From: Limnothrix sp. CACIAM 69d
Lineage (GTDB): Bacteria; Cyanobacteriota; Cyanobacteriia; CACIAM-69d
Direction: 5' to 3'
DNA: 64,000 nucleotides
NCBI GenBank assembly: GCA_001913845.2
Contig: MKGP02000015.1
Coordinates: forward strand, 1 to 64,000
Shown: in pieces, positions 36,177 to 47,800 of the stretch
Layout: every line of letters starts with the position of its first letter
How positions within the stretch are numbered: the first letter of the stretch is position 1
Notes under the pieces: generated by a model
Seen by the model: only the letters and a program-made list of their open reading frames with translations
The model's database searches: none
What the model was told of the DNA's origin: nothing
Made by a program: the position numbers and the translations under genes

Positions 36177-36669
36177 AGGAATCAGTTGTTTGGAAGAGCA
36201 ATGGGTTTTAAAGAAAAATGCCCTGAAATTGGCCCTAGTGATCGATAGTCATGGCTGCTTCTGAAAATGTCTGAAATATTAACCGCCTTCCATTTTTGCT
36301 AATTCTGAAACAATTAAGTTAAACATGATTAAGATTGACTATTGAATTAACTGAGAACCTGCTTTTACCCTTAACGATCCCAATTATGCGATTTTTTCAG
36401 AAGGCTGACAATCCTGATTTTTATCTTTTATTTTTGGGATTTTAAGCGATCAATGATAATGATGGGCGTTGGGTGATCACAGTGATCGCAGCTCTTGAAG
36501 TTTTACGGATTCCAAGGGCAACCAACCGGATTCCTTTGCTGAATGATTTGAGGAAGCGGATGGGCTGAGGCCCGACCAGAAGCGATCAAGATGAACAGTA
36601 CGATCGCCCCCAAAGGGGTTAAAAGGGGTGAGAATGTATTGTGCAAAACAATTTCCCGTTTCTTTCGCC
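36177..36669. other. Intergenic region between divergent kinase and M16 peptidase genes
   Basis: About 490 bases with no gene. The middle (36280-36450) is AT-rich and should contain the promoters of both divergent genes. No defined binding site was recognised. Confidence 0.35.
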
Positions 36670-37977
36670 ATGACGTTTGCGCCCCCAGTTCAGCACCATG
36701 TTTTTCCCAATGGTTTGACGGCAATTGCGATCGAAAATCCAGCAGCGGATATTGTGGCGGCTCGTATCTTCATTAAGGCCGGGAGCCTATGGGAGGCGCG
36801 ATCGAAAGCAGGACTAGCCAACTTGGTGGCAGCGGTGATGACAAAGGGCACAGAACGCCTGTCATCAATGGAAATTGCGGAACGAGTGGAATCAATTGGG
36901 GCCAGCCTGGGCACGGATGCGAGCACCGATTACTTTCTGGTTAGCCTCAAGAGTGTGTCCCACGATTTTGTGGATTTGCTGTCCTTGGCGGGAGAGTTGT
37001 TGCGATCGCCCGCGTTTCCGGAGTCGGAGGTGGAACTGGAGCGATCGCTGATGTTGCAGGGGATTCGTTCCCAGCGCGAGCAACCGTTTTCCCTGGGGTT
37101 TGATCAACTGCGCCAAGTGCTGTATGGGCCAGAGCATCCCTATGCGTTTTCGCCCTTGGGCACGGAAACCACCACGGGACAACTGACCCCAGCGGATTTG
37201 CAGGAGTTTCATCGCACTTACTTCCAGCCCGATCGGGTGACGATCGCGGTGTCCGGTTGCCTGAGCACCCAGGAAGCTTTGAAGGCGATCGAAGCAGTGT
37301 TTGGCGATTGGCAGGTGAGCGATCAAGTCATTGTGGAGCCACAGTTTCCGCCCTTGCCCAACACCATTGAGCAACGGGCGATCGCCCAGGAAACTCAGCA
37401 GGCGATCGTCATGTTGGGTTATGGGGCCGCATCGGTGTTGGGAACGGACACAACTGCAACCGAGCAACAACATCACCCGGACTATGCGGCGCTGAAGTTG
37501 GCTAGCACCTATTTGGGCAATGGTCTTTCGAGTCGCCTGTTTGTGGAGCTGCGGGAAAAACGTGGCTTGGCCTATGAAGTTTCGGCGCTTTATCCAACCC
37601 GCTTGGGCCCGTCGCACTTTGTGGTTTACATGGGCACTGCCCCTCAGAACGTGCCCGAGGCGATCGCCGGGTTGCAATCGGAGGTGGAACGCTTGATTCA
37701 TCACCCGATCGAGGAAGCAGAGCTAACCGCTGCTAAAAATAAGCTCTTGGGTCAATATGCCCTGGGTAAGCAAACCAACGCCCAGTTGGCTCAACTCTAT
37801 GGTTGGTATGAGGTGTTGGGCTTGGGTCGCGAGTTCGATCGCGCCTTTCAAACCGCGATCGCCCAAGTGAGTGCCCAGGATATTCAAACGGTAGCCGATC
37901 GCTACTTTGCCGCACCGCATATGGTTTTGACGGGGCCCGCTGCCGCCGTGGAGCCGGCCCTGTTGGTGACCCCCTAG
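36670..37977 (+). CDS. M16-family peptidase homologue, zinc site missing
   Basis: The 435-residue protein has the two-lobed M16 fold: HHVFPNGLTAIAIENPAADIVAARIFIKAGSLWE, a helical region, YFQPDRVTIAVSG, and ELREKRGLAYEVSALYPTR (the Arg/Tyr motif of the non-catalytic lobe). The zinc motif HxxEH, which should follow GLA in the first lobe, reads GLANLVAAVMTKGTE, so this chain cannot bind the metal. Such inactive chains normally pair with an active M16 subunit; none is next to it. ATG 36670 is chosen because the family starts just there; a longer frame reaches 36628. Confidence 0.88.
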   Translation: MTFAPPVQHHVFPNGLTAIAIENPAADIVAARIFIKAGSLWEARSKAGLANLVAAVMTKGTERLSSMEIAERVESIGASLGTDASTDYFLVSLKSVSHDFVDLLSLAGELLRSPAFPESEVELERSLMLQGIRSQREQPFSLGFDQLRQVLYGPEHPYAFSPLGTETTTGQLTPADLQEFHRTYFQPDRVTIAVSGCLSTQEALKAIEAVFGDWQVSDQVIVEPQFPPLPNTIEQRAIAQETQQAIVMLGYGAASVLGTDTTATEQQHHPDYAALKLASTYLGNGLSSRLFVELREKRGLAYEVSALYPTRLGPSHFVVYMGTAPQNVPEAIAGLQSEVERLIHHPIEEAELTAAKNKLLGQYALGKQTNAQLAQLYGWYEVLGLGREFDRAFQTAIAQVSAQDIQTVADRYFAAPHMVLTGPAAAVEPALLVTP

Positions 37978-38038
37978 GTGCAGCCAGCGAGCATCAAAAC
38001 AGGCAAAAGCCGAAAAGTCCAAAGAAAATCAGAAAATC

Positions 38039-38068
38039 AAGGGCAAGGAACTTCAGCCCCTTGCCCTT
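38039..38068 (+). terminator. Terminator of the M16 homologue gene
   Basis: AAGGGCAAGG pairs with CCTTGCCCTT around a 10-base loop. It is followed by GCCCTTTTAG on the plus strand. It lies 62 bases after the stop. Confidence 0.7.
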
Positions 38069-38113
38069 GCCCTTTTAGTGGTTTTAGCCGTTGTTGTTTG
38101 AATCGTCGTGGTT

Positions 38114-38241
38114 AGAGGATGTTTAAAAAGTATTCTTTGGCACGGGCAAGCACCAATAGTCGTGGAAGGGGCTTAAGCCCCTTGTCTAAGTCGATCACTG
38201 GGGCGTACGGAGTAGCAATTTTGGCTTTTCAGACATCCTCT
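38114..38241. mobile_element. Non-coding inverted-repeat element, type A copy 2 (MITE-like)
   Basis: The right end TCAGACATCCTCT and left end AGAGGATGTTTAAA are inverted repeats. In reverse it aligns along its whole 128 bp with the element at 51406-51538. The core palindrome is at 38165-38184, with one changed end base (GAAGGGGCTTAAGCCCCTTG). Confidence 0.8.
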
Positions 38242-38323
38242 CAGAGTCGCAGTGGCTAGAGTCGTAGCGGTTTGAGTCGCCCACCAACGGCATCAGCATT
38301 TTGAAAACTCGAGGAGAGTTCCT

Positions 38324-38465
38324 GGGGCGTGTCGTCAAATCGCATGAAACCTTGATTCCATCGTGACGAGATCGTTGGGAGCAAGGGGCTTAAGCCCCTT
38401 GTTACGATGATCGGGGTATGGAAAATCAATCGTTTCAGTTTGCCCCCAGGAAACGACGATAGGCA
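38324..38465. mobile_element. Non-coding inverted-repeat element, type B copy 2 (MITE-like)
   Basis: It starts GGGGCGTGTCGTCAAATCG, matching the left end of the 6371 and 52175 elements. The core CAAGGGGCTTAAGCCCCTTG is at 38382-38401, followed by GGAAAATCAATCGTTTCAG as in the others. The right end is degenerate (AAACGACGATAGG) and runs to the stop codon of sqdB at 38466. Confidence 0.7.
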
Positions 38466-39934
<1,469 letters not shown>

Positions 39935-40678
39935 TCAAAACAAGTCCACTTGCCAATGGCGGAACCCATCCATAATGCCCAAGAGTCCGGGATAGGGACT
40001 GCGGTAGAGGGTGGGCCGATCGCCCAATGCCGCCAGTAGCTTGGGTTCACTGTTGCCCACGGCGATCGCTCGGTAGCCCGCCGCCAGTAGGTTCAAATCA
40101 TTGAGGCTGTCTCCGGCGGTGATGATGCGATCGCCCGGCCAGCGCTCTAGCTTGGCCAATCGTTGCAGGGTAGATCCTTTGGCAACGCCCTTGGGCATCA
40201 CATCCAAATAGCGATCGGCGGACATAATCACATCAAAACCGGCCGCCTGGATCAGGTTCAACGTGGCTTGCCGCAATAATTGCGGGTCATAGTCATAGGA
40301 CACGCGGTAGGCAAATTCCCCGCGCTGCAACGAGAGACCCGGCTCCCCCACCAGCAAGCGCTTCACTCGATCGTTCGCGCAGTTCCAACGACTGGCGATT
40401 TCCGTTTGGATAGTTTCGATCAAGCGGCCCTGACCGTCATAGACCGTTGTGCCCACATCGCCAATCACAAAATCCGGTTGGGGCACTGGGCAATCGCCCG
40501 ACCACAGCGGCTCAATGAGTTCCCAATGGCGACCAGTCACGAAAACCAAAATCAGCCGATCGCGCTGTTGTTCAATCCGTTGATAAAACGCCGTGCGATC
40601 GGCCTGGGAGCCGTGCAGAAAGGTTCCGTCCAAATCCGTTGCCAGCACCCAACGGGGCGCGGTCGTTGCAAAAACCAT
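39935..40678 (-). CDS. HAD-IIB hydrolase, sucrose-phosphate phosphatase-like
   Basis: The 247-residue enzyme has all four HAD motifs: DLDGTF (D15, D17) with nucleophile and acid, VFVTGR, a Lys in PKGVAKGSTLQRL, and ITAGDSLNDLNLL. The cap is of type IIB, as in sucrose-6F-phosphate phosphatase and glucosyl/mannosyl-3-phosphoglycerate phosphatases. The KG(V/A)AKG pattern favours a sugar-phosphate. Which sugar cannot be decided. It lies 90 bases downstream of chlB on the same strand. The organism may use it for osmolyte or sucrose synthesis. Confidence 0.82.
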   Translation of the reverse strand: MVFATTAPRWVLATDLDGTFLHGSQADRTAFYQRIEQQRDRLILVFVTGRHWELIEPLWSGDCPVPQPDFVIGDVGTTVYDGQGRLIETIQTEIASRWNCANDRVKRLLVGEPGLSLQRGEFAYRVSYDYDPQLLRQATLNLIQAAGFDVIMSADRYLDVMPKGVAKGSTLQRLAKLERWPGDRIITAGDSLNDLNLLAAGYRAIAVGNSEPKLLAALGDRPTLYRSPYPGLLGIMDGFRHWQVDLF

Positions 40679-40768
40679 AGGTCACCAGTCCCCCACCGAT
40701 GCGATCAATCCCTGGGCATTGTACCAAGGCGTTTCCTGCTTCCTGGGGGAGATGGGTTGCTGGCTGGG

Positions 40769-42295
40769 CTATGCGCCAACGGCTTCCTTGGCGGCATAGA
40801 GCACTTCAGCGGTAATCTGCGTCAGCCCCCGATCGCGCGCAAATTTTTCCGTGTTGCGCTTCACCTTGCCCCGCACAAAACCCGGCACACGGTTCAACTC
40901 CGTCAGCCCATCGCGACTCCAATTCAGCTCCGAATCCGTGGAAACAGACTTGGTAATCACTTCCTTGGTGTCGTGGCCGCCAAAGATTTCCAGCAAATGA
41001 TCTTCCATACCCAAGGTGAAGGAGTTATACACCAAATCCACCACCTGATTGGCTCCCTCGTAGCCCAAATAGGGTCGATAGCCAACGGGGAAATTCTGAA
41101 TATGAACTGGAGCCGCAATCACACCGCAAGGGATATCTAATCGCTTGCCCACGTGGCGCTCCATTTGCGTGCCAAAGATGGCGGCCGGTTCAATTTCCGC
41201 GATCGCGTTGGCCACCTGGGTATGGTCATCGGTCATTAAAACCCGATCGCAATATTCACTGACCTGATCCCGGAACCAATCGGCATCATACTGACAGTAA
41301 GTGCCCGCCAAAACCACCTGAATTCCCATTTCCCGGGCCAGGATTTTGGTCATGGCCGCCGCGTGGGTGTTGTCACCAAATACCACGGCTTTTTTGCCCG
41401 TCAGATTTTGACAGTCGATCGAACGAGTGAACCAAGCGGCTTGCGAAGCAAATCGGGTTTGTTCATCAATAAACCCTTCATAGTCCACCGGTTCGCCCTG
41501 GCTGTTCAGCACGGATTGAATCGATCGAATGCAGCGGGCCGTTTCCACAATTCCCATCGGCGTGATATCCACAAGCGGCATCTGAAATTCCGTTTGTAAA
41601 TATTGCGCCGTCAGCCCGCCAATTTCGCGGTAAGGAACCAAATTAAACCAAGCCCGAGGCAACTGTTTCAGTTCCTCCACCGAAGCCCCGTCGGGAATCA
41701 CCGCATTCACCGTAATTCCCAAATCTGCCATCAATCGCTTCAGTTCTGTGCAATCGTGGCGATTATGGAATCCCAGCGTGGTCACTCCCAAAATATTCAC
41801 CGAAGGGCGATCGGTTTTTTGGGTTTGCAAATCACCCACTTTGCGGGCTTTTTCAATGTAGAACTTGACGATTTGCTGAAGGGTTTGATCCGCCGCTTGC
41901 AGTTCGTTCACGCGGTAGTGATTCACATCTGCAAAGAGCACATCGCCCTTGGCATCCAACTGGGCCCGCGCCACAAAATTTTGCAAATCCTCTTGCAAAA
42001 TGCTCGAGGTACAAGTGGGAGTCAGCACAATTAAATCCGGTGCTTCTTCCCGATCTTTGCGAACAATATTATCAACAACTTTTTCTTGGGAGCCTTGGGC
42101 CAAAACATTGCGATCGACCACACTGGTAGTGACGGGGGTATAGTCTCGCTCCCGTTCCAACATCGATCGCATCACATTGAAATAATCATCCCCCAGTGGG
42201 GCGTGCATGATGGCATGGACTTTGTTAAAAGAACTGGCGATCCGCAACGTTCCAATGTGGGCCGGCCCGGCATACATCCAATAGGCTAATTTCAT
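40769..42295 (-). CDS. chlB: Light-independent protochlorophyllide reductase subunit B
   Basis: ChlB with ChlN forms the catalytic component of dark-operative protochlorophyllide reductase, which takes electrons from ChlL. The 508-residue protein starts [20 protein letters not shown] and carries Asp36, the unusual ligand of the [4Fe-4S] NB-cluster, in APLGDDYFN. Cys95 in LTPTCTSSI and further nitrogenase-like segments ([34 protein letters not shown]) follow. The C-terminal PCP_red-type region is present (about 445-505). chlL and chlN are not in the window. Confidence 0.98.
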   Translation of the reverse strand: MKLAYWMYAGPAHIGTLRIASSFNKVHAIMHAPLGDDYFNVMRSMLERERDYTPVTTSVVDRNVLAQGSQEKVVDNIVRKDREEAPDLIVLTPTCTSSILQEDLQNFVARAQLDAKGDVLFADVNHYRVNELQAADQTLQQIVKFYIEKARKVGDLQTQKTDRPSVNILGVTTLGFHNRHDCTELKRLMADLGITVNAVIPDGASVEELKQLPRAWFNLVPYREIGGLTAQYLQTEFQMPLVDITPMGIVETARCIRSIQSVLNSQGEPVDYEGFIDEQTRFASQAAWFTRSIDCQNLTGKKAVVFGDNTHAAAMTKILAREMGIQVVLAGTYCQYDADWFRDQVSEYCDRVLMTDDHTQVANAIAEIEPAAIFGTQMERHVGKRLDIPCGVIAAPVHIQNFPVGYRPYLGYEGANQVVDLVYNSFTLGMEDHLLEIFGGHDTKEVITKSVSTDSELNWSRDGLTELNRVPGFVRGKVKRNTEKFARDRGLTQITAEVLYAAKEAVGA

Positions 42296-42609
42296 CGGCT
42301 GCTCAACTTGGGCCCAATAGCCCGACGCATTGACGTTGAATCAGGTCTAAATTTGCATCTAAATCTAAGCCCAAGTTTGATTCTCGCAGACGAATAATTG
42401 ATCCCCGCTAAACATGAAGCATTGCAACGTAAACAAAAATCTGCAAGTGTTGCGAGACCTAACAACTCTTGCAGACGAATGAATGGCGTTTGCCTTGTTT
42501 GGGATTGGCGTTTCGAGAATTAACCCTGTTTTGGCTTTGTCTTCTTTTGAACAAACTTGAATCAAGGTGAACGAACTTGAACCCAATTGAAGGGTTGGGA
42601 TGAAACTGA
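42296..42609. other. Intergenic region upstream of chlB
   Basis: About 310 bases with no gene, AT-rich near 42330-42480. It should contain the chlB promoter. No site was defined. Confidence 0.3.
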
Positions 42610-42780
42610 AGAGGCTATCTAAAAAGGATTTTTGGGTTTGGGCCCAGCACGCGCAGTCCTGGAGCCTGTCGCCGTTTAGCCCGAAACCCTAGAGCTGCCG
42701 CTAGCAGAAGTCATGGGGGCAAGGGGCTTAAGCCCCTTGTCTTTGTTGATCGAGGAGACTCGCCACGTAGCCCCTCTGCA
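42610..42780. mobile_element. Composite inverted-repeat element with type A and type B parts
   Basis: The left 45 bases (GAGGCTATCTAAAAAGGATT and on) resemble the left end of the type A element at 38114. From 42655, GGAGCCTGTCGCCGTTTAGC followed by AAACCCTAGAGCTGCCG aligns with the left half of type B at 6371. The intact core CAAGGGGCTTAAGCCCCTTG is at 42720-42739. The right end is not clearly matched. It looks like a nested or recombined copy, lying just downstream of rpaA. Confidence 0.55.
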
Positions 42781-42823
42781 AGAATTGGGGTGAAAGGGCC
42801 GAAGCGATCGCCCAACCTGGCGT

Positions 42824-43570
42824 TTAAACCGAAGCTGCGTCGGCCACGGTTTCCACAGCGCGATCGTCCTGGGCCGGCAATTCAAGGCAGTAACCCGCGC
42901 CATAAACGGTTTTGATGTAGCGCGGATGGCGGGGATCGGGTTCTAACTTGGTGCGCAAATGTCGCACGTGAACTCGAATGGTTTCAATGTCATCGTTGGG
43001 ATCGTAACCCCAAACTTCCTTGAGAATTTCGCTGGGGGCCACGGTTTGGCCGTGGCGCTGCAACAGGCAGTGCAACAGCTCAAATTCCAGGTGAGTGAGC
43101 TTAACGGTTTTGTCAAACCAAATGGCTTCAAACCGTTCAGGAACCAGGGTTAAGGGGCCGTAGCTCAGAATTTCGCTATGTTTAGCCGCTTGGGGAATGC
43201 GATCGGTGCGCCGCAATAGGGCCCGCACCCGCGCCAACATTTCTTCTACTTCAAAGGGCTTGGTTAAGTAATCGTCTGCCCCTGCATTGAAGCCTTCAAC
43301 TTTATGTTGCGTTTGCCCCAGCGCCGTCAGCATGAGCACGGGAATATCAGCGGTGCGTTCATCGCGTCGCAGCCGCTGACAGACGGTGAACCCATCAACC
43401 TTGGGCAACATAATGTCCAACAAAATCAAGTCGGGCATGAGTTGGAGCGCTAGGGCTTGGCCCTTGATGCCATCGGTGGTTTGGTTCACGTCATAGCCGG
43501 CCATTTCTAGGTTGACGGATACCAGTTCGGAAATGGCTGGATCGTCGTCAATAACGAGAATGCGCGGCAT
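42824..43570 (-). CDS. rpaA: Response regulator RpaA (circadian output, phycobilisome association)
   Basis: RpaA is the OmpR-family regulator that relays KaiC timing via SasA/CikA to gene expression. The 248-residue protein has a receiver (D52 phosphoacceptor in [15 protein letters not shown] at 8-9, LTKPFE) and a winged-helix domain ([52 protein letters not shown]). The [15 protein letters not shown] linker and ERFEAIWF stretch are nearly as in known RpaA and differ from RpaB. The C-terminal tail after LELP varies. Its position downstream of a HAS-barrel gene and upstream of chlB shows no operon with sasA. Confidence 0.94.
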   Translation of the reverse strand: MPRILVIDDDPAISELVSVNLEMAGYDVNQTTDGIKGQALALQLMPDLILLDIMLPKVDGFTVCQRLRRDERTADIPVLMLTALGQTQHKVEGFNAGADDYLTKPFEVEEMLARVRALLRRTDRIPQAAKHSEILSYGPLTLVPERFEAIWFDKTVKLTHLEFELLHCLLQRHGQTVAPSEILKEVWGYDPNDDIETIRVHVRHLRTKLEPDPRHPRYIKTVYGAGYCLELPAQDDRAVETVADAASV

Positions 43571-43849
43571 GGCCTTTGGCTCCGAAAAACGTGCGATCGG
43601 GGACAGGCAACCAACTGCGTATCCCTGATCGGATTATAAAGCGGCTGAGAAGAAGGCTGGAAAATCACTATTTTGTTTTAGCAATCGTTCGCAACCGACA
43701 GTAACAGTTTGCAATGTTGCAATGATTCGCAAGCGGGCTGGGGTTAGTCTGGCCGGGGCTAAGCGGGCTGTGGCGTGGCTGCTGCTCGATCGCCCCGCTG
43801 CCGGCTGCACGGGAGATTTAGGGATTGCAAGGATTAGGGATTGCAAGGA

Positions 43850-44581
43850 TTAGGGACTGAGATGAACCTGGCCGAGGATGGCCCGCAGGCGATCGTAATC
43901 ATCCTTGAGCAGAACGCTGAGGGTGCGGCCCGCTTGCACCAACCAGGGCCGATCGCCCTGTCGCAGCCGATAGACCTCCCGCAGGGTGGCGGCAATCAGC
44001 GCATCGGTGGGCGTGCCGCTCATTTGCAACAGAGTCCGCAAAAAGTCCATTTTGGCGGTGAATTCCACCACCTCTTGGCGATCGCACCCATACACGGCTT
44101 GGTGAATTTGGGGTGGACGAGGGGGCAAGTGCTGATAGATCGGGCCGTTGATCAATTTGGCCCCCGCTTGCAGGAGGTTGGCGATCGCCCCTGGGTTCAC
44201 GCCTTCTGTGCCGATCGCGTCGGGATTCAAGGACTCCAGCGGCACAAACCCCACGATTGCCACCCGAAACTCCGTGCGCAACATGGAAAAAATCTGCGGC
44301 TGTTGTTCGCGCAAATCTTCCAAGGACAGCCCCAAGGCCTGGGCCCGGTGTACGGAGTCGATCGGGGCGGTGGTGGCGTGATAAACCACCCCATAGATCT
44401 GATTGCCGGAATCCTCATCGCGCGATCGCACCCAACTGCCAAAGGGCGGCATGGTCGGAAAACTAAGGGTTTCTGGCTCCAAACATTGGGCCAAATATTC
44501 CGTCGTGGCCGTTTCAATCACTTCCGCCAGGTGATGGGACGGGCGATCGCGCTGGGCAAATTGCGGCAGGGGTAAACGCAT
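43850..44581 (-). CDS. HAS-barrel-containing cyanobacterial protein
   Basis: The 243-residue protein starts MRLPLPQFAQRDRPSHHLAE. It contains a beta-rich region (FGSWVRSRDEDSGNQIYGVVYHATTAPIDSVHR) like the HAS-barrel found at the N-termini of HerA and ATP synthases, then Ala/Leu-rich helices. Similar proteins are conserved in cyanobacteria; function is unknown. It lies 64 bases downstream of ndhS on the same strand, so the two may be cotranscribed. Confidence 0.6.
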   Translation of the reverse strand: MRLPLPQFAQRDRPSHHLAEVIETATTEYLAQCLEPETLSFPTMPPFGSWVRSRDEDSGNQIYGVVYHATTAPIDSVHRAQALGLSLEDLREQQPQIFSMLRTEFRVAIVGFVPLESLNPDAIGTEGVNPGAIANLLQAGAKLINGPIYQHLPPRPPQIHQAVYGCDRQEVVEFTAKMDFLRTLLQMSGTPTDALIAATLREVYRLRQGDRPWLVQAGRTLSVLLKDDYDRLRAILGQVHLSP

Positions 44582-44645
44582 GGCCGAACCAAAGCGGGGC
44601 TAAGGGGAGCAAGGGTTAGAGGACGGATGGCCTTGAACCAATGCG

Positions 44646-44840
44646 TTACTTTTTGCCGCGACCAGCCGTGGCATCCACCGTCTCCAGTTCCGAGAACCGG
44701 AAGGTAACCAACTTATCCCAGTTGCCGCCCTCAAACAGCACGGCCACTTTGCCATCGGTCACGCGCTGCACTTGACCTTGAAACTGATAGTAGGTGTCGT
44801 TGGGGTTAATGACACGGACTGCGGAACCGGGCAGGATCAT
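44646..44840 (-). CDS. ndhS: NDH-1 complex subunit S (ferredoxin-binding)
   Basis: NdhS is the small SH3-like subunit of cyanobacterial and chloroplast NDH-1 that docks ferredoxin for cyclic electron flow. The 64-residue product begins [27 protein letters not shown] and holds the family [13 protein letters not shown] segment. ATG 44840 is chosen because the family starts here; the frame extends upstream to 45002 without conserved sequence. The last residues (TAGRGKK) are basic. Confidence 0.9.
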   Translation of the reverse strand: MILPGSAVRVINPNDTYYQFQGQVQRVTDGKVAVLFEGGNWDKLVTFRFSELETVDATAGRGKK

Positions 44841-45109
44841 AGGATTAGCCTGAACTCGACAGGGACTGGGATTGGCGTTGGGATCGGGGCTTGGGGCCCC
44901 AAGGGCCATCAAGCGATGCCCAGCCCTTACGATAGCGTGCGATCGAGCTGCTTTGATCGCCCAATCCCGCTCGATCGCCCCCAAAATTTTTGATATCCCC
45001 AATCAGGCGAACGGTTTAATTCTGAGCTGATCTAGGGCTGTGCCGATCGATGGATCCAATCAATTGGGTTGATCAAGCACGCGACCTAGGGCAGGGATTC
45101 CCCGCGTCT

Positions 45110-46219
45110 TTAGCTGGCCAGCACCAAGTTATCCCGATGCACCACCGTTTCCGGTGCGTCGTGCCCCAAAATTGCGGCAATTTCGTCCGATCGCTTGCCA
45201 CAGATTTTCTCCAGCGCCTCATGGCTGAAATTCACCAGGCCGCGAGCCACCTCCCGCCCTTCCAGATCACAGAGCTGCACCGCATCTTGGGGTTGAAACT
45301 CCCCTTCCAAGTCCCGAATTCCCGCCGCCAACAGGGATCCGCCCCCCGTGCAGATCGCCCGCACCGCCCCGGAATCGAGATAAAGCTTGCCCGCTGGAAT
45401 CAGGCCATGGGCAATCCACCGCTTGCGGGCGCTGGTGGCCTGAGGTTGGGGCGCAAACTGCGTGCCAATATCCGCCCCCTCCAAGATTTTCAGCAAGTTA
45501 CGGGGTTGGCTGCCGTCCGTAATCACCACTCGAACCCCGGCACTAGTGCCAATTTGGGCGGCGGTGATTTTGGTGGCCATGCCGCCGGTTCCCCACTGGG
45601 AGCCACGGCCGCCAATGTCCAGTTCCAACGCCTCCAAATCGGACATTTGCTCCACCAGGCGAATCGGTTCCGCGTCGGGATTTTGGCGTGGGTCAGCGGA
45701 ATAGAGCCGATCGACATCCGTGAGCAAAAACAGCCACTCCGCTTCCACCAGGCTGGCCACCAAGGCCGAAAGGGTGTCGTTATCGCCAAATTTCAACTCA
45801 TCCACGGCCACCGTGTCGTTTTCATTGACGATCGGGATGGCTCCCATCCGCAGCAGTTCTTGAAAGGTGCTGTAGGCGTTGATGTAGCGACTGCGCTGGG
45901 CCAAGTCCCCCCGAGTCAGCAACACTTGGGCGATCGGCTGGTCAAACTGACTAAACAGATCGTCATAGACCCGCATCAGTCGCCCTTGGCCCACGGCGGC
46001 CACGGCCTGTTTCTGGGCGATCGCCTTGGGCCGCTCCGTCAGCCCCAACCGCGCACAGCCCACCCCCACGGCTCCCGACGACACCAGCACCACGGGATAG
46101 CCCCGATCGCGCAGATCACAAATCACTTCCACCAACGTGGCGATCGTGGACAAGGCCAGCCGGCCGCTGTCCGGTTGGGTCAAGCTAGAGGTGCCAATTT
46201 TCAAGACGATCGGGCGCAT
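45110..46219 (-). CDS. proB: Glutamate 5-kinase
   Basis: ProB phosphorylates glutamate with ATP, the first step of proline synthesis. The 369-residue protein has the amino-acid kinase domain ([76 protein letters not shown]) and a C-terminal PUA domain (about 275-360). ATG 46219 matches the conserved start VLKIGTS; the longer frame to 46321 is not conserved. It lies 269 bases upstream of ndhS. Confidence 0.96.
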   Translation of the reverse strand: MRPIVLKIGTSSLTQPDSGRLALSTIATLVEVICDLRDRGYPVVLVSSGAVGVGCARLGLTERPKAIAQKQAVAAVGQGRLMRVYDDLFSQFDQPIAQVLLTRGDLAQRSRYINAYSTFQELLRMGAIPIVNENDTVAVDELKFGDNDTLSALVASLVEAEWLFLLTDVDRLYSADPRQNPDAEPIRLVEQMSDLEALELDIGGRGSQWGTGGMATKITAAQIGTSAGVRVVITDGSQPRNLLKILEGADIGTQFAPQPQATSARKRWIAHGLIPAGKLYLDSGAVRAICTGGGSLLAAGIRDLEGEFQPQDAVQLCDLEGREVARGLVNFSHEALEKICGKRSDEIAAILGHDAPETVVHRDNLVLAS

Positions 46220-46506
46220 AACTAACCACCACTTCTGGAAGGGTTGCAAGGGGCAACCAATTATCAAACCAGCGAAGGGCCCCAGCGGCCCAGGCTCTGG
46301 CCCCGGGGCGATCTTGGCCAACGGGGATCAAGCGGTGGATGTATGTGGGTGATTCTGGGCGATCACTTCGTCTTCGTGTGGATCCCTAACCAGAATGCTT
46401 GAGATTGCTGCGAGACCTCCACCCCCCATCCCGGCCTAGATCCTGGGCGAAACGGCTATTTCAATCCCAGTGATCCCAAAAACCATGGGAAACGCAGCGC
46501 AAAAAC

Positions 46507-46538
46507 AAAGTGCCGGGATCCGGAGACCCCAGCACTTT
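46507..46538 (-). terminator. Intergenic hairpin with T-rich flank
   Basis: AAAGTGC pairs with GCACTTT, and GGG with CCC inside. Read on the minus strand, the stem is followed by GTTTTTG. It may end transcripts from the yqeG operon or from the gap. Upstream of it, 46560-46830 is AT-rich with no gene. Confidence 0.5.
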
Positions 46539-46829
46539 GAGTGTTTAAAAAAGTTGGTTTTATGGTTAGGGTCTTTATTGGCTGACCCCATTTGAACTGT
46601 TATTAGAATCGCAGATTTTTGGGATGGCGCTTTATTTCCTTATATTTTTTTTATATTTGTTTCTTCATAAAAGTTAATCAAAAAGGCGAGATTTTGTATT
46701 CTAGCAAGCGATATATCACGGGATCAGTATCTTTTCTTTAAAAAATGTTTCAGCCATGGCGGCAACTTGATAGAGAAATCCCCCTAGGCCAGAAAACTAA
46801 GACGATTTGAATAAAAACTGTATCGGGAT

Positions 46830-46986
46830 TGACAAAAAATTATTAAGCGCCCTATTCCCTAGATTTTCACCATGAATCTGTGCGTTACACCGCAAATTGC
46901 AACGATTAATGATGGCAAAAACCATGACTAATCGCTCCTAAAGTTAGCCCCCAAATCCTCGGATTGGATTCCGAATCTTTGGGGGC
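46830..46986 (+). ncRNA. Candidate small transcript: promoter-like box, 19-codon frame, hairpin
   Basis: TTGACA at about 46830 is followed after 17-18 bases by CTATTC/TATTCC. Downstream an ATG (46872) opens a 19-codon frame (MNLCVTPQIATINDGKNHD) ending at 46931. A 40-base stem-loop (46947-46986, arms GCCCCCAAA and TTTGGGGGC) follows. No ribosome site is seen, and no known RNA family was recognised. The gap otherwise has no gene, so a small regulatory RNA or leader is possible but unproven. Confidence 0.25.
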
Positions 46987-47136
46987 AGTTATCAATGGTG
47001 CTGTGTTGGTTTTTGGGGGCCAAGACTGCTTAATTGTGTGCTCATCTATTCAGGTGGGATCCACCCAGTCGAGATCCATGAGCACCGGTCGTTTTTAACT
47101 CAATCTCAGAATGACTTCGAGTTGACCGTTAATGAC

Positions 47137-47703
47137 TTAGCTGGCGGGGCGATCGGGCGGAGAGGTTGCTGTGGGCAGGGGCGAAGGATCGCGATAGAAC
47201 GACGCGCCAATCAGTTTTGAGAGCCACACTTCGAGGGAGTGAATCGGGTAGCCCCGATGGGCCGACAGGGGATTCACCATCGGTTGCACCAACACGGTGA
47301 ACAGCCCCAGACGGTTACCGGCCAACACATCGGTGAACAGGCGATCGCCCACCATGGCCACCCGTTCCGGCGGCAGTTGCATTTCTTGGAGCGCTTGGCG
47401 CAACTTGCGGCGAGAGGGTTTGGCAGCTCCGGTGAAGTAGGGCAAGTCGAGCGATCGGGCAATGCTGCCAATTCGCGACTCGCTCAGGTTGTTGCTGGCC
47501 AGCCACAGTCGCACATGGGGTCGCACCGCCTGGATCCAAGTCACCAGCTCCGGTGAAACCGCGTCGGTGGTGGTGGGAACCAAGGTGTCATCCACATCCA
47601 GAATCAGGCCCTGCAAACCGTGCTGCACAATCACTTCCGGCGTGAGGGCCAAGATGGAGTCGCCTAGGATTAAGTCGGGCTGAAGCAGGACACCAAACGT
47701 CAC
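47137..47703 (-). CDS. YqeG-family HAD-IIIA phosphatase
   Basis: The 188-residue enzyme has HAD motif I in LILDVDDTLVP, motif II in LASNNL, the Lys of KPSRRKLRQAL and motif III/IV MVGDRLFTDVLAGNRLG. This matches the YqeG family. Substrate is unknown. GTG 47703 is chosen because GAGG lies 7 bases upstream and the family starts with the LLQPDLIL block. The frame continues upstream through a 13-bp tandem repeat (47731-47767) that is unlikely to be coding. It lies 97 bases downstream of mltG. Confidence 0.85.
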   Translation of the reverse strand: MTFGVLLQPDLILGDSILALTPEVIVQHGLQGLILDVDDTLVPTTTDAVSPELVTWIQAVRPHVRLWLASNNLSESRIGSIARSLDLPYFTGAAKPSRRKLRQALQEMQLPPERVAMVGDRLFTDVLAGNRLGLFTVLVQPMVNPLSAHRGYPIHSLEVWLSKLIGASFYRDPSPLPTATSPPDRPAS

Positions 47704-47730
47704 GGGAACCTCACAAACTTGTGGCGATCG

Positions 47731-47767
47731 AACTGAGCAGCGAAACTGAGCAGCGAAACTGAGCAGC
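47731..47767. repeat. 13-bp tandem repeat upstream of the yqeG gene
   Basis: AACTGAGCAGCGA is repeated 2.8 times without change. It lies between mltG and the YqeG start. Confidence 0.85.
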
Positions 47768-47800
47768 AACGTGGAAATCGGGCGATCGGGGCGATCGCGC

